64,000 nucleotides of DNA, from contig JACCEP010000011.1 of assembly GCA_013416395.1 (NCBI GenBank), forward strand, positions 62,001 through 126,000. The letters are read 5' to 3'. The stretch comes from Alcaligenaceae bacterium. Its GTDB lineage: Bacteria > Pseudomonadota > Gammaproteobacteria > Burkholderiales > Burkholderiaceae_B. Positions 53,351 through 63,998 of the stretch are shown in pieces (the stretch's first letter is position 1; every line of letters begins with the position of its first letter). The position numbers and the translations under genes are program-made. The notes under the pieces are model-generated. The model was not told where the DNA came from and did not search any database. It worked only from the letters and a program-made list of their open reading frames with translations.

Positions 53351-54133
53351 ATGCGACAACTTCTTACCGGTGTCCACACGCATGCACACCCCCGTCGTTG
53401 CGCCGGGCTGATGCTTCTGCTTGCACTGTGTTATCCCTCTGGCTGCATTGCACAACTTGCCGTACCCGCCATCACATCGGTAACCAATGCAAATGGCAGC
53501 CAGACCTGGTCACTGAGCATTCAGACGCTGGTTTTGCTGACCATGATGTCGTTCCTGCCCGCCATGCTCATGATGATGACGGGCTTTACCCGCATCATCA
53601 TCGTACTGGGCCTGCTGCGCAATGCCATGGGCACGGGTGCCTCGCCGCCCAACTCAGTACTCATCGGCATCGCCTTGTTCCTGACCTTTTTTTCCATGTC
53701 ACCAGTCTTCGACAAGATCTACGTCGACGCCTACAAGCCGCTAAGCGAAGGCGCCCTGGTATTTGAACAGGCACTTGAGCGGGGCATACAGCCATTACAT
53801 GAATTCATGCTGCGCCAGACACGCGAAGCCGACCTCACGCTTTTCGCCAGCATGATCAACGCACCAGAGATCCAGCACCCCGCCGACACGCCGCTGCGCG
53901 TGCTCATACCGGCTTTCGTCACCAGTGAACTCAAAACCGCATTCCAGATCGGCTTTACGCTGTTTATACCGTTTCTCATCATTGACCTGGTGATTGCCAG
54001 CGTGCTTATGGCACTGGGCATGATGATGGTGCCGCCAGTAACCATATCGTTGCCTTTCAAACTGATGCTGTTTGTTCTGGCTGATGGCTGGCATCTGCTT
54101 CTGGGCTCTCTCGCCCGCAGTTTTTATCATTAG
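53351..54133 (+). CDS. fliP: Flagellar export-gate protein FliP
   Basis: 260 aa. A signal peptide ([15 protein letters not shown]), four membrane helices and the family motifs [40 protein letters not shown] and [20 protein letters not shown]. FliP pentamers form the core of the export gate with FliQ and FliR. Confidence 0.97.
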   Translation: MRQLLTGVHTHAHPRRCAGLMLLLALCYPSGCIAQLAVPAITSVTNANGSQTWSLSIQTLVLLTMMSFLPAMLMMMTGFTRIIIVLGLLRNAMGTGASPPNSVLIGIALFLTFFSMSPVFDKIYVDAYKPLSEGALVFEQALERGIQPLHEFMLRQTREADLTLFASMINAPEIQHPADTPLRVLIPAFVTSELKTAFQIGFTLFIPFLIIDLVIASVLMALGMMMVPPVTISLPFKLMLFVLADGWHLLLGSLARSFYH

Positions 54134-54142
54134 CGCTAGCCC

Positions 54143-54412
54143 ATGACGGACGAAACGGTTATGGCCATGACCTACCTGGCCATGAAAATAGCACTCAGTC
54201 TGGCCGGGCCGTTGCTGCTGGTGACTCTGGTCGTAGGCCTGCTGATCAGTATTTTTCAGGCGGCTACGCAAATCAACGAAATGACGTTGTCGTTTATCCC
54301 AAAACTGCTGGCTGTAGGCCTTGCTGTCGTTCTGCTTGGGCCTTGGCTTATCAGCACCATGGTCGATTACATACACGAACTATTCAGCCAAATACCAGGG
54401 CTGGTCTCATAA
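54143..54412 (+). CDS. fliQ: Flagellar export-gate protein FliQ
   Basis: 89 aa, two membrane helices with the diagnostic loop (LLISIFQAATQINEMTLSFI then PKLLAVGLAVVLLGPW). It wraps the FliP-FliR core. Normal length. Confidence 0.97.
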   Translation: MTDETVMAMTYLAMKIALSLAGPLLLVTLVVGLLISIFQAATQINEMTLSFIPKLLAVGLAVVLLGPWLISTMVDYIHELFSQIPGLVS

Positions 54413-54424
54413 GCGCACTCCCCT

Positions 54425-55213
54425 ATGGTATCGATAGATATCACCCAACTGTATGCGTGGATCAACGCATTTTTATGGCCATTCTTTAGAATTCTCGCAC
54501 TTCTTGGCACAGCGCCGGTGCTGGGAGAGTCTTCCATACCTGCCCGTGCCAAGGTCGGCCTGGCCGCTGTACTGGCGATTGCCGTGGCCCCTACGCTTCC
54601 TTCCATGCCGCAGCTTCCCGCAGGCTCTTACGCCGCCCTAGGTTTGGCCGCTCAGCAGATCTTGATCGGCATCGCACTCGGGCTGACCATGCGTATTGTA
54701 TTTGCTGCCGTCCAGACCGCCGGCGAGTTTATCGGGCTGCAAATGGGGCTTTCGTTCGCGTCGTTCTTCGACCCTGCCACGGGTGCCAACACTGCCGTGC
54801 TCTCGCGTTTGCTGAATATTATTGCCACGCTTCTCTTTCTTGCACTAAATGGCCATCTAATCATGATGGGAGCACTGATCCGCACATTTGAGACACTGCC
54901 TGTGCAACCTGGCGCTTTGAACATAAACGGCTGGGGCGTGCTGCTTGAGTGGAGCTCGCAAACCATGGCCTCAGGCTTGTTGCTGGCGCTGCCTCTCATC
55001 ATCACGCTGCTGACGGTTAACCTGGCTATGGGCATACTGAATCGCACGGCGCAACAACTGTCTGTCTTTGCGGTCGGGTTTCCGATCAGCCTGCTCACAG
55101 GTATGGTGCTGCTGGCGGTGATGTTGCCTCAGACCTCTACGTTTTTGTCAGGCCTGTTTGAAGAGGGTTACAAGACCATGGCAAGGCTGGCTGGCGCCCT
55201 CGCTGGTCATTAA
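54425..55213 (+). CDS. fliR: Flagellar export-gate protein FliR
   Basis: 262 aa with about six membrane helices and family motifs APVLGESSIPARAKVGLAAV, GEFIGLQMGLSFASFFDPAT and GILNRTAQQLSVFAVGFPIS. Last gene of the fliLMNOPQR run; flhB is not adjacent in this window. Confidence 0.97.
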   Translation: MVSIDITQLYAWINAFLWPFFRILALLGTAPVLGESSIPARAKVGLAAVLAIAVAPTLPSMPQLPAGSYAALGLAAQQILIGIALGLTMRIVFAAVQTAGEFIGLQMGLSFASFFDPATGANTAVLSRLLNIIATLLFLALNGHLIMMGALIRTFETLPVQPGALNINGWGVLLEWSSQTMASGLLLALPLIITLLTVNLAMGILNRTAQQLSVFAVGFPISLLTGMVLLAVMLPQTSTFLSGLFEEGYKTMARLAGALAGH

Positions 55214-55218
55214 GCAGC

Positions 55219-55253
55219 AAAAAAGCCCGACGCCACACTCGGTGGCGTCGGGC
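55219..55253 (-). terminator. Terminator of the chemoreceptor gene
   Basis: Twelve-bp stem GCCCGACGCCAC / GTGGCGTCGGGC with a five-base loop. The T-run (six T) is on the minus strand, so it chiefly serves the chemoreceptor gene. It may also stop fliR transcripts weakly. Confidence 0.88.
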
Positions 55254-55275
55254 CAGAGTTTGCCCTTCAATAGTT

Positions 55276-57018
55276 TTAAGTCAACGCGGGCTGCGGCCCT
55301 GAGCCTTCGACATCCTCATAGCGGGCATGGCTTGCGAGGCGGGCAGAATCAGTTTCCAGTTCTATGACTTCACCGTCCCCAACCTTGAATACAGCAACCG
55401 CCTCAGACAGCCGCGCCGCCTGATCCTGCAGCGAACCAGCCGCTGCAGCTGCCTGTTCCACCAGCGCAGCGTTCTGCTGCACCACGCCGTCCATTTCCGT
55501 GACGGCCAGATTAACCTGCTCAATGCCTTCCGCTTGCTCGCGCGAGGCTGACGAAATCTCACCCATAATGGTAGTGACACCCTGCACGGAACCCACCACC
55601 TCTTGCATGATCTTGCCGGCCACTTCGGCTTGGGCCGCACCCGTTCGCACTTTGTTTTGCGAGTCTTCAATCAGGCCTTTAATCTCTTTGGCTGCCTGCG
55701 CACTGCGCTGGGCCAGCGAGCGTACCTCGCCTGCCACCACGGCAAAGCCTTTGCCCTGTTCCCCAGCACGCGCGGCTTCTACCGCCGCGTTAAGGGCCAG
55801 GATATTGGTCTGAAACGCAATGCCATCAATAACACCCACAATCTCCGCCATCTTGCTGGAGCTGCTTTCGATGTCACTCATGGTTGCTACAACCTCTGAA
55901 ACCGCCTTGCCACCGCGCTCTGCAACATCAGATGCACATTTAGCCAGCGTATCGGCTTGAGCGGCGTTCTCGGTGTTCTGGCGCACCGTACTGGCCAACT
56001 GCTCCATGCTGGCTGCGGTTTCCTGCAATGACGCCGCCTGCTGTTCGGTGCGACTGCTCAAATCGGTATTTCCGTTGAAAATCTCCCGGGAGCCCAGCGT
56101 AATTTCGTGAACCCCCTCTCTGACTGTGCTCACAGTACGCGTAAGACTTTCCTGCATGCGGCGCAAGGCATCGAACAACATACCGATTTCATTGGAAGAC
56201 CTCATCTCGACGCGCGTGGTCAAATCACCCGCCGCGATACGGTCAAAGTGCTTGCCAGCCTCAACCAGGCGATTGACCACAGTACGACGAAACAGCGAGC
56301 GCATAACCAAAAGCAGCAATAGGCCGGACGCCAAGGCGATGCTTATCGTAATGACGGCAGTGCGAAATGCCGCCCGGGCCTCTGCACGAAATTTCTGCTG
56401 TACCTCACTGCCGTATTCGGCAAACTCATCGATGGCACGCTGAAATGCCGTGGCCCGCGCAATACCCAGTTCATTATTTACATAATAAAAGGTAAGGTAG
56501 TCACGACCAGCCAGCGCATCAAGCATGGGGTCCACCCCGTCATCGATGTATGGGCGGTACGAGCTGTTAATGCTTGCAGCGCGCCTGCGCTCTTCTGCAG
56601 TATCTGGCGTGTGCTTGCGGAACTCATCATAAAGGCCGTTTACCACGGCCATGGTTTCACGAGCCGACGCAACCATAGCCTGTGCCTCCAGGGCCAGCTC
56701 TTCATCACCGCGCTGCGCAGACTCCTGAAGATAATTGGCGGCAACCAGCAGTGAAACCCTGGCTTCCAGCATATCGTTGCCTAGCTGCTGCACCAACAAA
56801 GTTCGGGCATTCTGCCTGTCCATCGCCTCAACACGTTTGAGATCCAGTGACAGAAACCAAGCGCCCATTGCACCGACAGACAGCAGCAACATCATGAATA
56901 TAGCCAGCACTGTCGTCAGCACCGTGCTGACCTTGGCGTCACCGGGTCGGAGCAGGCTGCGCGGACTCATCCGGCGCGTACCCGCGTTCTTCGTAATTTT
57001 TTTGAAGGATTTTGACAT
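55276..57018 (-). CDS. Methyl-accepting chemotaxis protein (Tar/Tsr-like, periplasmic four-helix sensor)
   Basis: About 580 aa from ATG 57018. First membrane helix about residues 30-57, a ~150-residue helical periplasmic ligand domain, second helix ([20 protein letters not shown]), HAMP, and the signalling hairpin with the near-invariant tip ([40 protein letters not shown]). The C-terminus (ending QPALT) lacks a CheR-tethering pentapeptide. The ligand is unknown. It has its own terminator. Confidence 0.95.
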   Translation of the reverse strand: MSKSFKKITKNAGTRRMSPRSLLRPGDAKVSTVLTTVLAIFMMLLLSVGAMGAWFLSLDLKRVEAMDRQNARTLLVQQLGNDMLEARVSLLVAANYLQESAQRGDEELALEAQAMVASARETMAVVNGLYDEFRKHTPDTAEERRRAASINSSYRPYIDDGVDPMLDALAGRDYLTFYYVNNELGIARATAFQRAIDEFAEYGSEVQQKFRAEARAAFRTAVITISIALASGLLLLLVMRSLFRRTVVNRLVEAGKHFDRIAAGDLTTRVEMRSSNEIGMLFDALRRMQESLTRTVSTVREGVHEITLGSREIFNGNTDLSSRTEQQAASLQETAASMEQLASTVRQNTENAAQADTLAKCASDVAERGGKAVSEVVATMSDIESSSSKMAEIVGVIDGIAFQTNILALNAAVEAARAGEQGKGFAVVAGEVRSLAQRSAQAAKEIKGLIEDSQNKVRTGAAQAEVAGKIMQEVVGSVQGVTTIMGEISSASREQAEGIEQVNLAVTEMDGVVQQNAALVEQAAAAAGSLQDQAARLSEAVAVFKVGDGEVIELETDSARLASHARYEDVEGSGPQPALT

Positions 57019-57259
57019 GATAAAACCTGAATGCGATGAAAACGAAACGGGACCGGCCCGTTCACAAAAAAAAAGCAATTACTGTTCGTAGAGAAAAAGG
57101 CAGGGCATGTGCATACTTGCCTCGGCACCTGTACATGGACTGACGAAAACACACTGCAGCCATCGCTCACGGCTCATGTAATCAGCTGCAGTCAACAGCG
57201 ACGGCGTGTGCACCCAGCTTGTCAGCGCAGCACCCTCGCCTGCCTCGCCATGCGCGCCG

Positions 57260-58756
57260 TCAAAATTCAGCCCACTCTTGTTCAGCGGCGGGTCGCTGCG
57301 CCGAGGCCTCTTGTGTTTTCATGACAAATGACGAGCGACCTGGCTCATTGGTATTTGAGTGCGACTGGCCACGCTGCCCTACTTTGTTTGCATGCTGATC
57401 CAGAGCGGGCGGGGCGTGTCGCATGCCGGTATCGGGGGCAACTTTTTGCCGCCTCCTCCGCGCCGGTACAGAGGGTTCGCACAAAAGTGGTTCACGTGTG
57501 GTTTGTTCGCGAAGCGGGTCAGCGCGGGGAAGCCGCTTGTCTTCATGCTTACTACGGTTTAGCTCACACGCGGGCACGTCAATAATTTGATGCGCGGCCA
57601 CGCGAAAGCCGGCCACTACGTCAACAACATCTGCCAGTTTCCCGTTCAGATCGGTCACCGACTGTGTGGCATCGACCACCAGAACGGCGTTCTGCTGAGT
57701 AACATCTTCGAGCTGCGTAACCGCCTTATTGATTTGGTCTATGCCTGCCGATTGTTCTGCAGTGGCCGCTGAGATTTCGCCCATAATGTCTGTTACACGC
57801 GCCACCGACGTAACAATCTGCTGCATGGTTGACCCGGCATGCTCAACCTGTACAGAGCCCTCCGCGACCTTGCGCACGGAATCTTCGATTAACTGCTTGA
57901 TCTCTTTGGCTGCCTGTGCGCTACGTTGGGCAAGTGCCCGCACCTCGGTGGCAACAACCGCGAAGCCCTTACCCTGCTCGCCCGCCCTGGCCGCCTCAAC
58001 GGCGGCATTAAGCGCAAGAATGTTGGTTTGAAACGCAATACTGTCAATAACACCCACAATATCGGCAATCTTGCGCGAACTTTGCGAAATGCCTTCCATC
58101 GTTGCTACCACTTCGCCCGTCGCACGACCGCCCAGTGAAGCGACCTCAGAGGCGGCGACCGCTAATTGGTTTGCCTGCAAGGCATTATCGGCGTTTTGTC
58201 GCACAGTGCTCGCAAGCTGTTCCATGCTGGCAGTCGTTTCCTGCAACACGGCGGTTTGCTGCTGCGTGCGCGCACCCAGCTCGCTATTGCCCGACACAAT
58301 TTTCCTGGCTCCTGCCTGAACAGACTCCATACCGACTCTAACTCCCTGAATGGCGCGCGCCACGCTATCCTGAAGTCGGTTGACTGAGTTTGCCAGCGCA
58401 CCAATCTCGTTCTCGGCAAGCAGTGTGACGCGTTGTCTGAAATCGCCGGCAGCGATCTGGGCCAGACGCTCATCCAGTTCGCGAACGGGCCTGAGCACGC
58501 CGTTAGTGACCACCGCATACAGGAACAGCCCCGCAACCATCGTCACGACGATCAAAACGACCAACACATAGGGGGCCCATGCTGCAAAATTGTGGAAATC
58601 ATCAATATTCGGCGTGGCGCCGGGCACAGAGGCCAGAATAAGCCCAGCCTGTTTCTGCCCATACCAACCGAGAGCAATCCCACCAAACGCGGTAAGACAA
58701 AGCAACAGCACGGCCAGAGGCAGGCCAATGCGCAGCGACATAGAGGTAAGCTTCAT
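57260..58756 (-). CDS. Methyl-accepting chemotaxis protein with minimal periplasmic part
   Basis: 498 aa. The two membrane helices (about residues 9-30 and 57-82) are separated by only ~25 residues, so there is no periplasmic ligand domain. HAMP and the conserved signalling domain follow ([20 protein letters not shown]). The C-terminal ~110 residues are a charged linker ending EWAEF, which fits the W-x-x-F CheR/CheB-tethering pentapeptide. It may sense internal state or membrane energy. It starts two bases after flgL ends, so it is cotranscribed with flgL. Confidence 0.94.
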   Translation of the reverse strand: MKLTSMSLRIGLPLAVLLLCLTAFGGIALGWYGQKQAGLILASVPGATPNIDDFHNFAAWAPYVLVVLIVVTMVAGLFLYAVVTNGVLRPVRELDERLAQIAAGDFRQRVTLLAENEIGALANSVNRLQDSVARAIQGVRVGMESVQAGARKIVSGNSELGARTQQQTAVLQETTASMEQLASTVRQNADNALQANQLAVAASEVASLGGRATGEVVATMEGISQSSRKIADIVGVIDSIAFQTNILALNAAVEAARAGEQGKGFAVVATEVRALAQRSAQAAKEIKQLIEDSVRKVAEGSVQVEHAGSTMQQIVTSVARVTDIMGEISAATAEQSAGIDQINKAVTQLEDVTQQNAVLVVDATQSVTDLNGKLADVVDVVAGFRVAAHQIIDVPACELNRSKHEDKRLPRADPLREQTTREPLLCEPSVPARRRRQKVAPDTGMRHAPPALDQHANKVGQRGQSHSNTNEPGRSSFVMKTQEASAQRPAAEQEWAEF

Positions 58757-58758
58757 AT

Positions 58759-59982
58759 CTACTTGGAACCCATCGTAAAAAGATTGGAGGCCTGGATCTT
58801 TCTGTAGGCCTCGGCGGCCGCTTCAAGCGCTGACAAACGCAGCTGGAGTTGTGTTGAGGCGGTGTAATAATCGAGATCTTGAAGGTCGGACATACGCTGG
58901 CGATAGCCCAGCTGCTGCTGGTTGCCGCTGGCCTCCAGCGCGTCAAGCTCATTCATGCGTGCACCCACAGAGGCACGCACGGTAAGAATATTGTTGTAGT
59001 TTTCGTCAATACGCTGCGATGCACTGATCAGCCTGTTTCTGAATGCGGTCGCATCAACGCCACCGATTTCAACCCACGCTTCCAGCGCTTCAACCACGCT
59101 GCCAAGCGTTTCAAACAGGTTTATGTCAACCGTGTCAGCCGGCTCAACGGTAAAGGTATCGCCAGCAACAGGTGCGCCGCGCAATGAGACCTGTACGCCA
59201 CCTGGTAGTACCAGCGGCCGGCCCGATCCGGCATCAAAGGGCTGATTTTGGGTAACCTCGAGGCCATCTACCCACACGGTGTATATGCTGGCTGACGTAA
59301 AGCCAATAACAAAGCGGCTGCCTATGTTGCCACCCGACGGGTCGCTGATTTGCGGGCTGCTGATGACCCCGGTTCCGCGGTTCTGCGCGTCTGCTGAGGT
59401 AAGGTAAGCGTGAGTGCCCGGCACAGCACGGCTGAACACATCTGTGCCCACATCACTGCCTGCCACCTGCCGCGTTGGGTCTGCTTGAATGTAGCGCTGC
59501 CGCGTATCGCCCCTGTAAACCACCGTGCCGGTGTCAGTCAGCTGAAACGGTTCGACGTCACCGCGTGAACCAGAAAAAACATACTGGCCGTTGCCATCGG
59601 TGACGTTGGCAACACCCAGCAGGCTGATACGCGCATTGCGCAGCACATTGGCCAGCGTTGCCCTGTCGTTATCGGTCAGGGTTCCATTGCCCGCTTCGGT
59701 CAATCGCGTTTTAACGTCTTGCAACTGCAGTACGGCGGACGAGAGCGCGTTCTCTTCCATGCCAAGATTGCGTTGGGCAATCGCCCGGTTCTCTGCGTAG
59801 CGACGGCTCAGCGACAATGATTGACTCAGGTTAATAGCCTGCGCCGCAGCAAGCGGGTCATCTGCAGGCGTCACCATGCGCTGTCCACTGCCCAACTGTT
59901 GATATAAATGCAGAAAGTCAGCTTGCTGCCTGTTAATAGAATTCAGACCTGTCTGAAAAAACAAACTGGAGCTAATACGCAT
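58759..59982 (-). CDS. flgL: Hook-filament junction protein FlgL
   Basis: 407 aa. Flagellin-like N-terminus (INRQQADFLHLYQQLGSGQR, then MVTPADDPLAAAQAINLSQS) and C-terminus (LRLSALEAAAEAYRKIQASN). It joins the filament to the hook via FlgK. It is 139 bases downstream of flgK. Confidence 0.96.
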   Translation of the reverse strand: MRISSSLFFQTGLNSINRQQADFLHLYQQLGSGQRMVTPADDPLAAAQAINLSQSLSLSRRYAENRAIAQRNLGMEENALSSAVLQLQDVKTRLTEAGNGTLTDNDRATLANVLRNARISLLGVANVTDGNGQYVFSGSRGDVEPFQLTDTGTVVYRGDTRQRYIQADPTRQVAGSDVGTDVFSRAVPGTHAYLTSADAQNRGTGVISSPQISDPSGGNIGSRFVIGFTSASIYTVWVDGLEVTQNQPFDAGSGRPLVLPGGVQVSLRGAPVAGDTFTVEPADTVDINLFETLGSVVEALEAWVEIGGVDATAFRNRLISASQRIDENYNNILTVRASVGARMNELDALEASGNQQQLGYRQRMSDLQDLDYYTASTQLQLRLSALEAAAEAYRKIQASNLFTMGSK

Positions 59983-60121
59983 AAGAAATTCTCGAAAAAC
60001 GGTAAGCGATCAGGCGTGCGAAAACGATGGCGTATCGGTCGATGTGATGATGCGCACGGTTGTGCGTTAATAACGAACATCAGAGCGCTGAGCGCCGACC
60101 CCTGGGGCCAGCCCATGATGG

Positions 60122-61780
60122 TTATGAACGCAAGCGCAGCAAGGTATCGAAAAGTGTGCCGCTCACATCGATAAGCCGGGAAGCGGCAATAAACTGTTGT
60201 TGGTAGTGCTCAAGGCTGACGTACTCTTCATTAAGGTTGACCCCAGAAACCGTCTGCTGCGCCGCATAGGTTTGGTTGATCAACGTAGCCTGCGCCCTGG
60301 AGGCCGTGGTGTTCTGCTGCGTATGCACAGCCAGCTTATTTACGATTTGTGAAAAGGCTTCGTTCAGGCTCATGGAACCATTACCCAATACCTTGGCAGT
60401 CTGGATTTTTGCCAGCGCCAGCCCGTTGTCGCCATTGGCCGTGCCCGTAAAACTGGCCGCTGCGGCAATGGCGGCTGGGTCATCAATTAACAGTGTCAGC
60501 CCGCTGGCCGCCGCGCGGGTGGGCTGCACCAGCCAAGCATCGCCGCTTGCAACACCATTGGCAGGCAAGCGCAGCATAAAACCATCGAGTGTGTAGGCAT
60601 GGTCAGCAATGTTTACATCTTGCAGTGTGACCACACCGGCCCCGGGCAGACGGGTAATGGAGTAGCCGTCATCGGTGCGCTCTACACGATAATCGAGCCC
60701 CCTCAACTGGTTAACATCGACCAGTTCAACCGCAACCATGGCTGCCGACGAATTGGCGTCAGACGGTATAACGTTGATGTCGTTCAGGGCGAAGAAGTCA
60801 TCACCGCGACGACCTGTTAAATCAACACCCTGAATATGCTGTGCATTAATAGATACGGCAAGGCCCATGGCCAACCTGCCCAGTTCATTTTGAACACTGT
60901 CCAGCGTATTGCGCCGATAGCTCATCAGGCCGCCCAGACTGCCGTCCACAATAAACGGTTCGCCGATCTCGACCTTTATTTTGCTGCCATTAGGGCCAGA
61001 AAGCGTGACCGCCACCACCGTACGCTCGGGGTCGTGATCGGACGCTTTTGCGTGCAGCGGATACAGGGTGTCACCGGCCAGCAGCACTTGCCCATTGCCA
61101 ACCGTAAGGCTGATCTGGCTACCCTGCTCCACGGCGCGTACGCCGACAAGCTGGGCCAGTTCGGCCACCAGTTGTTCGCGCTGGTCAAGCAAATCATTAG
61201 GTTGGTGGCTGGACGCCGAAGCACGGGCATGGGTAATTTGCTGATTCAGAGCATGCACACGCTCAACATAGCTATTAATTTGGGCCACAGTCGTGGAAAT
61301 ATGGGTGTTGATATTGCTGCGTTGCGCTTCAATAAACGCGTTGGCGTCATTCAGCTGCGCAACCAGGCTGGCGGATCGCCCCAAAAGCTCCTGGCGTGCC
61401 GCTGCATCGGCAGGCGCCGAAGCTACGGCCTGTATGCCATCAAAAAACTTTTGCAAGGCGGGCGTAATGCCCACGGTGTTGTCAGCGAACAGGTTATTGA
61501 TCTGGGCAATTTCAGTGGCATAGGCCGTCAACGACTGGGCGGTTGAGCGCGCGCTGACAAGCTGACGCTGCAGAAACCCATCGTAGGCACGCTGAATGGT
61601 AACGGGTTGAACGCCGCGACCAACATAGCCGCCGCTGGTCGCCAATGCACCCGCAGTGCCAACTAGCACCGATTGCCGGTTGTAACCCTCGGTCGCCGCA
61701 TTGGTAATATTATGGCCAGCCGCCTGCAAACGACTTTGGGCGGCATTCAGGCCTGTCAGGCCAAGTTTGGCGAGATTCAT
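60122..61780 (-). CDS. flgK: Hook-filament junction protein FlgK
   Basis: 552 aa. N-terminal rod-type signature (LTGLNAAQSRLQAAGHNITN and AATEGYNRQSVLVGTAGALA) and C-terminal SGVNLNEEYVSLEHYQQQFI then AASRLIDVSGTLFDTLLRL. First hook-associated protein. The 168 bases before it hold no gene. Confidence 0.97.
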   Translation of the reverse strand: MNLAKLGLTGLNAAQSRLQAAGHNITNAATEGYNRQSVLVGTAGALATSGGYVGRGVQPVTIQRAYDGFLQRQLVSARSTAQSLTAYATEIAQINNLFADNTVGITPALQKFFDGIQAVASAPADAAARQELLGRSASLVAQLNDANAFIEAQRSNINTHISTTVAQINSYVERVHALNQQITHARASASSHQPNDLLDQREQLVAELAQLVGVRAVEQGSQISLTVGNGQVLLAGDTLYPLHAKASDHDPERTVVAVTLSGPNGSKIKVEIGEPFIVDGSLGGLMSYRRNTLDSVQNELGRLAMGLAVSINAQHIQGVDLTGRRGDDFFALNDINVIPSDANSSAAMVAVELVDVNQLRGLDYRVERTDDGYSITRLPGAGVVTLQDVNIADHAYTLDGFMLRLPANGVASGDAWLVQPTRAAASGLTLLIDDPAAIAAAASFTGTANGDNGLALAKIQTAKVLGNGSMSLNEAFSQIVNKLAVHTQQNTTASRAQATLINQTYAAQQTVSGVNLNEEYVSLEHYQQQFIAASRLIDVSGTLFDTLLRLRS

Positions 61781-61948
61781 CGCGGTTCCTGCTATATCGG
61801 GCGTTGAAACACCGCCCTCTGTTGTCTGATTAATAATGTATTAACGGACATCCGCCTTGAATATTTAGTATCTGATGCACCGCGTGCCAGGCAGCACCGC
61901 TCAAAGACGGCAGCTGCAGCCTCTTCCGGGCAGAAACACTGCCACTGT

Positions 61949-62935
61949 TCAGCCGCGCCCAGTGTCGAGATACCGCATGATGGCGATCAGTTTTTCAGCA
62001 TACGCCGGGTCGGTTGCATACCCGGCGGACTGCATATGACGTGCTGCGTCCTCGGCGGTCAAGGCCTCACGCACACCGCTGTAGCGGCTGTTGTTGCCAA
62101 GCAGGCGGGCATAATCGGCAAACGACTCTGTGTAAGAACCATATGCCCGAAACGCTTGCATTACTTTGCGAGGCACGCCTTTCTCAAATTCGGTTGTAAG
62201 AATCGTTACCACCTTGCCCTGCCAACTGCGACCAGCCTTGATGCCGAACAAATTAAAGCTGGGCGTGCCATCAGCAGCGCGTATTTCTTTGCGGCCCCAG
62301 CCAGACTCAAGTGCTGCCTGGCTCAAAATCAAGCGAGCTGGTACGCCGCTTTCGGACGCCGCCACCCTCGCCGCCTCTGCCATCTTCGATACAAACTCCT
62401 GGATGTGGCCTGGCGCGCCCCTGACTGCTGAGCCAATATCTTCCACACCAGGCCGTCTTGAGAGTTTGGCGAGCAGCGCAGAAATGGAAGGTGCATCAAA
62501 CTCACGTTCCTGCTGTTCCGCAGGGCGAGTACCGGCTGGACGCGAAACGGCGATTTCAGGTGTTTGAGCTGCTTGTGCCGGCGTACCTGCGAGCGCCGGC
62601 CCGATTCCGCTTGAAGCGCGTATTTGATCCAGCAGGGCCTGAGCCAGACCTATGCCGGGCGTGGCAAGCTGCAAAGCCAGTTGTTCATCGTTCAGGCTTT
62701 GCGCCATGCGTGTGTGCGCGCTGTCAAAAACCGTCGCACCCAGGCCAGACTGCCGTGCCTGTTTCAGCATCTGCTGAATAAACAACGCCTCGAACTGCCG
62801 GGCTACTTCCGTGTGCGTATCAACAGACCCGGCAGTGGTACCCGCTACATCGGTCTTCAGACGACCAAGCCCGTTAACGTCGAACACGGTTGCCTGGCCA
62901 TCATCAGGCCGCGGTATGTAATGCACAATCTTCAT
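61949..62935 (-). CDS. flgJ: Rod-cap and peptidoglycan hydrolase FlgJ
   Basis: 328 aa, two-domain form. The N-terminal rod-binding part is ARQFEALFIQQMLKQARQSG then QLALQLATPGIGLAQALLDQ. The C-terminal glucosaminidase is LILSQAALESGWGRKEIRAA with NLFGIKAG, AFRAYGSYTESFADYARLLG and GYATDPAYAEKLIAIM. It lets the rod pass the cell wall. Ten bases after flgI. Confidence 0.96.
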   Translation of the reverse strand: MKIVHYIPRPDDGQATVFDVNGLGRLKTDVAGTTAGSVDTHTEVARQFEALFIQQMLKQARQSGLGATVFDSAHTRMAQSLNDEQLALQLATPGIGLAQALLDQIRASSGIGPALAGTPAQAAQTPEIAVSRPAGTRPAEQQEREFDAPSISALLAKLSRRPGVEDIGSAVRGAPGHIQEFVSKMAEAARVAASESGVPARLILSQAALESGWGRKEIRAADGTPSFNLFGIKAGRSWQGKVVTILTTEFEKGVPRKVMQAFRAYGSYTESFADYARLLGNNSRYSGVREALTAEDAARHMQSAGYATDPAYAEKLIAIMRYLDTGRG

Positions 62936-62945
62936 GATGCCGCCT

Positions 62946-63998
62946 TCAAATCACCTCAAGATCGGCCCGCAACGCACCCGCACTCTTAAGGTTCTGCAGA
63001 ATGGATAACAGGTCTTGTGGGGTCGCGCCCAATGAATTCAGCGCACGTACGACATCAGCCAGATTGGCGCTGGTATTGACCCTTTGCAGGCTTCCGCCTT
63101 CAGTGCGCATTTCGATCTGCGTGTTCTCGGCAACCACTGTTTGACCGCCGGCCAGCGGGGTATCCGGCTGGCTGATCTGGGTGTCGCGGCTAATGACCAC
63201 AGACAGATTTCCATAGGCAATGGCAGCCTCATCAATGGTGACGCTGCGATTCATCACCACCGAGCCCGTACGCGCGTTGATCACCACACGGGCCCTGGCA
63301 GCAGGAAGCTTGATCTCAAGATTCTCAACACGAGAAATAAACAACGACTGCGCGGCTGGATCAACAGGCCCTTTGACCCTGACTACGCGTGCGTCCAGCG
63401 CCTGGGCTGTGTTGGCACCAAACTGTCGGTTGAGCGCCGCGACGGCACTCTGTACCGCACCAAAATCAGTGGTATTGAACTCCAGATTGATGATGCCATC
63501 GCGTGCATAAACCGTGGGCACGCTGCGCTCGACGATGGCGCCCCCGGGGATAATGCCGCCGTTAAGCTGGTTAATCTGCACGCTGGAGCCCCCAGCCTGG
63601 GCACCGGCTCCGCCAACAAGCAAATTGCCCTGAGCCATGGCGTACACCTGCCCATTGGCACCCTTTAGCGGGGTCATCAGTAACGTACCGCCACGCAGAC
63701 TCTTGGCGTTTCCCATTGACGACACCACCGCATCGACACTTTGCCCCGGACGTGAAAACGCCGGCAGCGTTGCTGTGACCATGACAGCCGCCACATTCTT
63801 GACTTGCATATTGGTGCCCTGTGGCACCGTTACGCCCAGTTGGGCAAGCATATTGGTCAGGCTTTGCTGCGTGAACGGAGCCTGTCGCATCTGGTCGCCG
63901 CTGCCATCCAGACCTACAACCAAACCATAACCAATAAGCGGGTTGCCTCTCACCCCTTGTATGGAAGCGAGATCCTTGATGCGCTCAGCATGCGCCAT
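62946..63998 (-). CDS. flgI: Flagellar P-ring protein FlgI (5' end beyond window)
   Basis: Reads [20 protein letters not shown] and [20 protein letters not shown] through to [20 protein letters not shown], then [14 protein letters not shown]. The family has a ~20-residue signal peptide before AERIKDL, and the frame is still open at the window edge, so the ATG at 63998 is probably inside the gene. The P-ring is a peptidoglycan bushing for the rod. Confidence 0.95.
   Translation of the reverse strand: MAHAERIKDLASIQGVRGNPLIGYGLVVGLDGSGDQMRQAPFTQQSLTNMLAQLGVTVPQGTNMQVKNVAAVMVTATLPAFSRPGQSVDAVVSSMGNAKSLRGGTLLMTPLKGANGQVYAMAQGNLLVGGAGAQAGGSSVQINQLNGGIIPGGAIVERSVPTVYARDGIINLEFNTTDFGAVQSAVAALNRQFGANTAQALDARVVRVKGPVDPAAQSLFISRVENLEIKLPAARARVVINARTGSVVMNRSVTIDEAAIAYGNLSVVISRDTQISQPDTPLAGGQTVVAENTQIEMRTEGGSLQRVNTSANLADVVRALNSLGATPQDLLSILQNLKSAGALRADLEVI

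Noticed and set aside
60836-61546. 236-codon forward frame inside flgK
   Set aside because: Antisense shadow of a clear FlgK; long only because of base composition.
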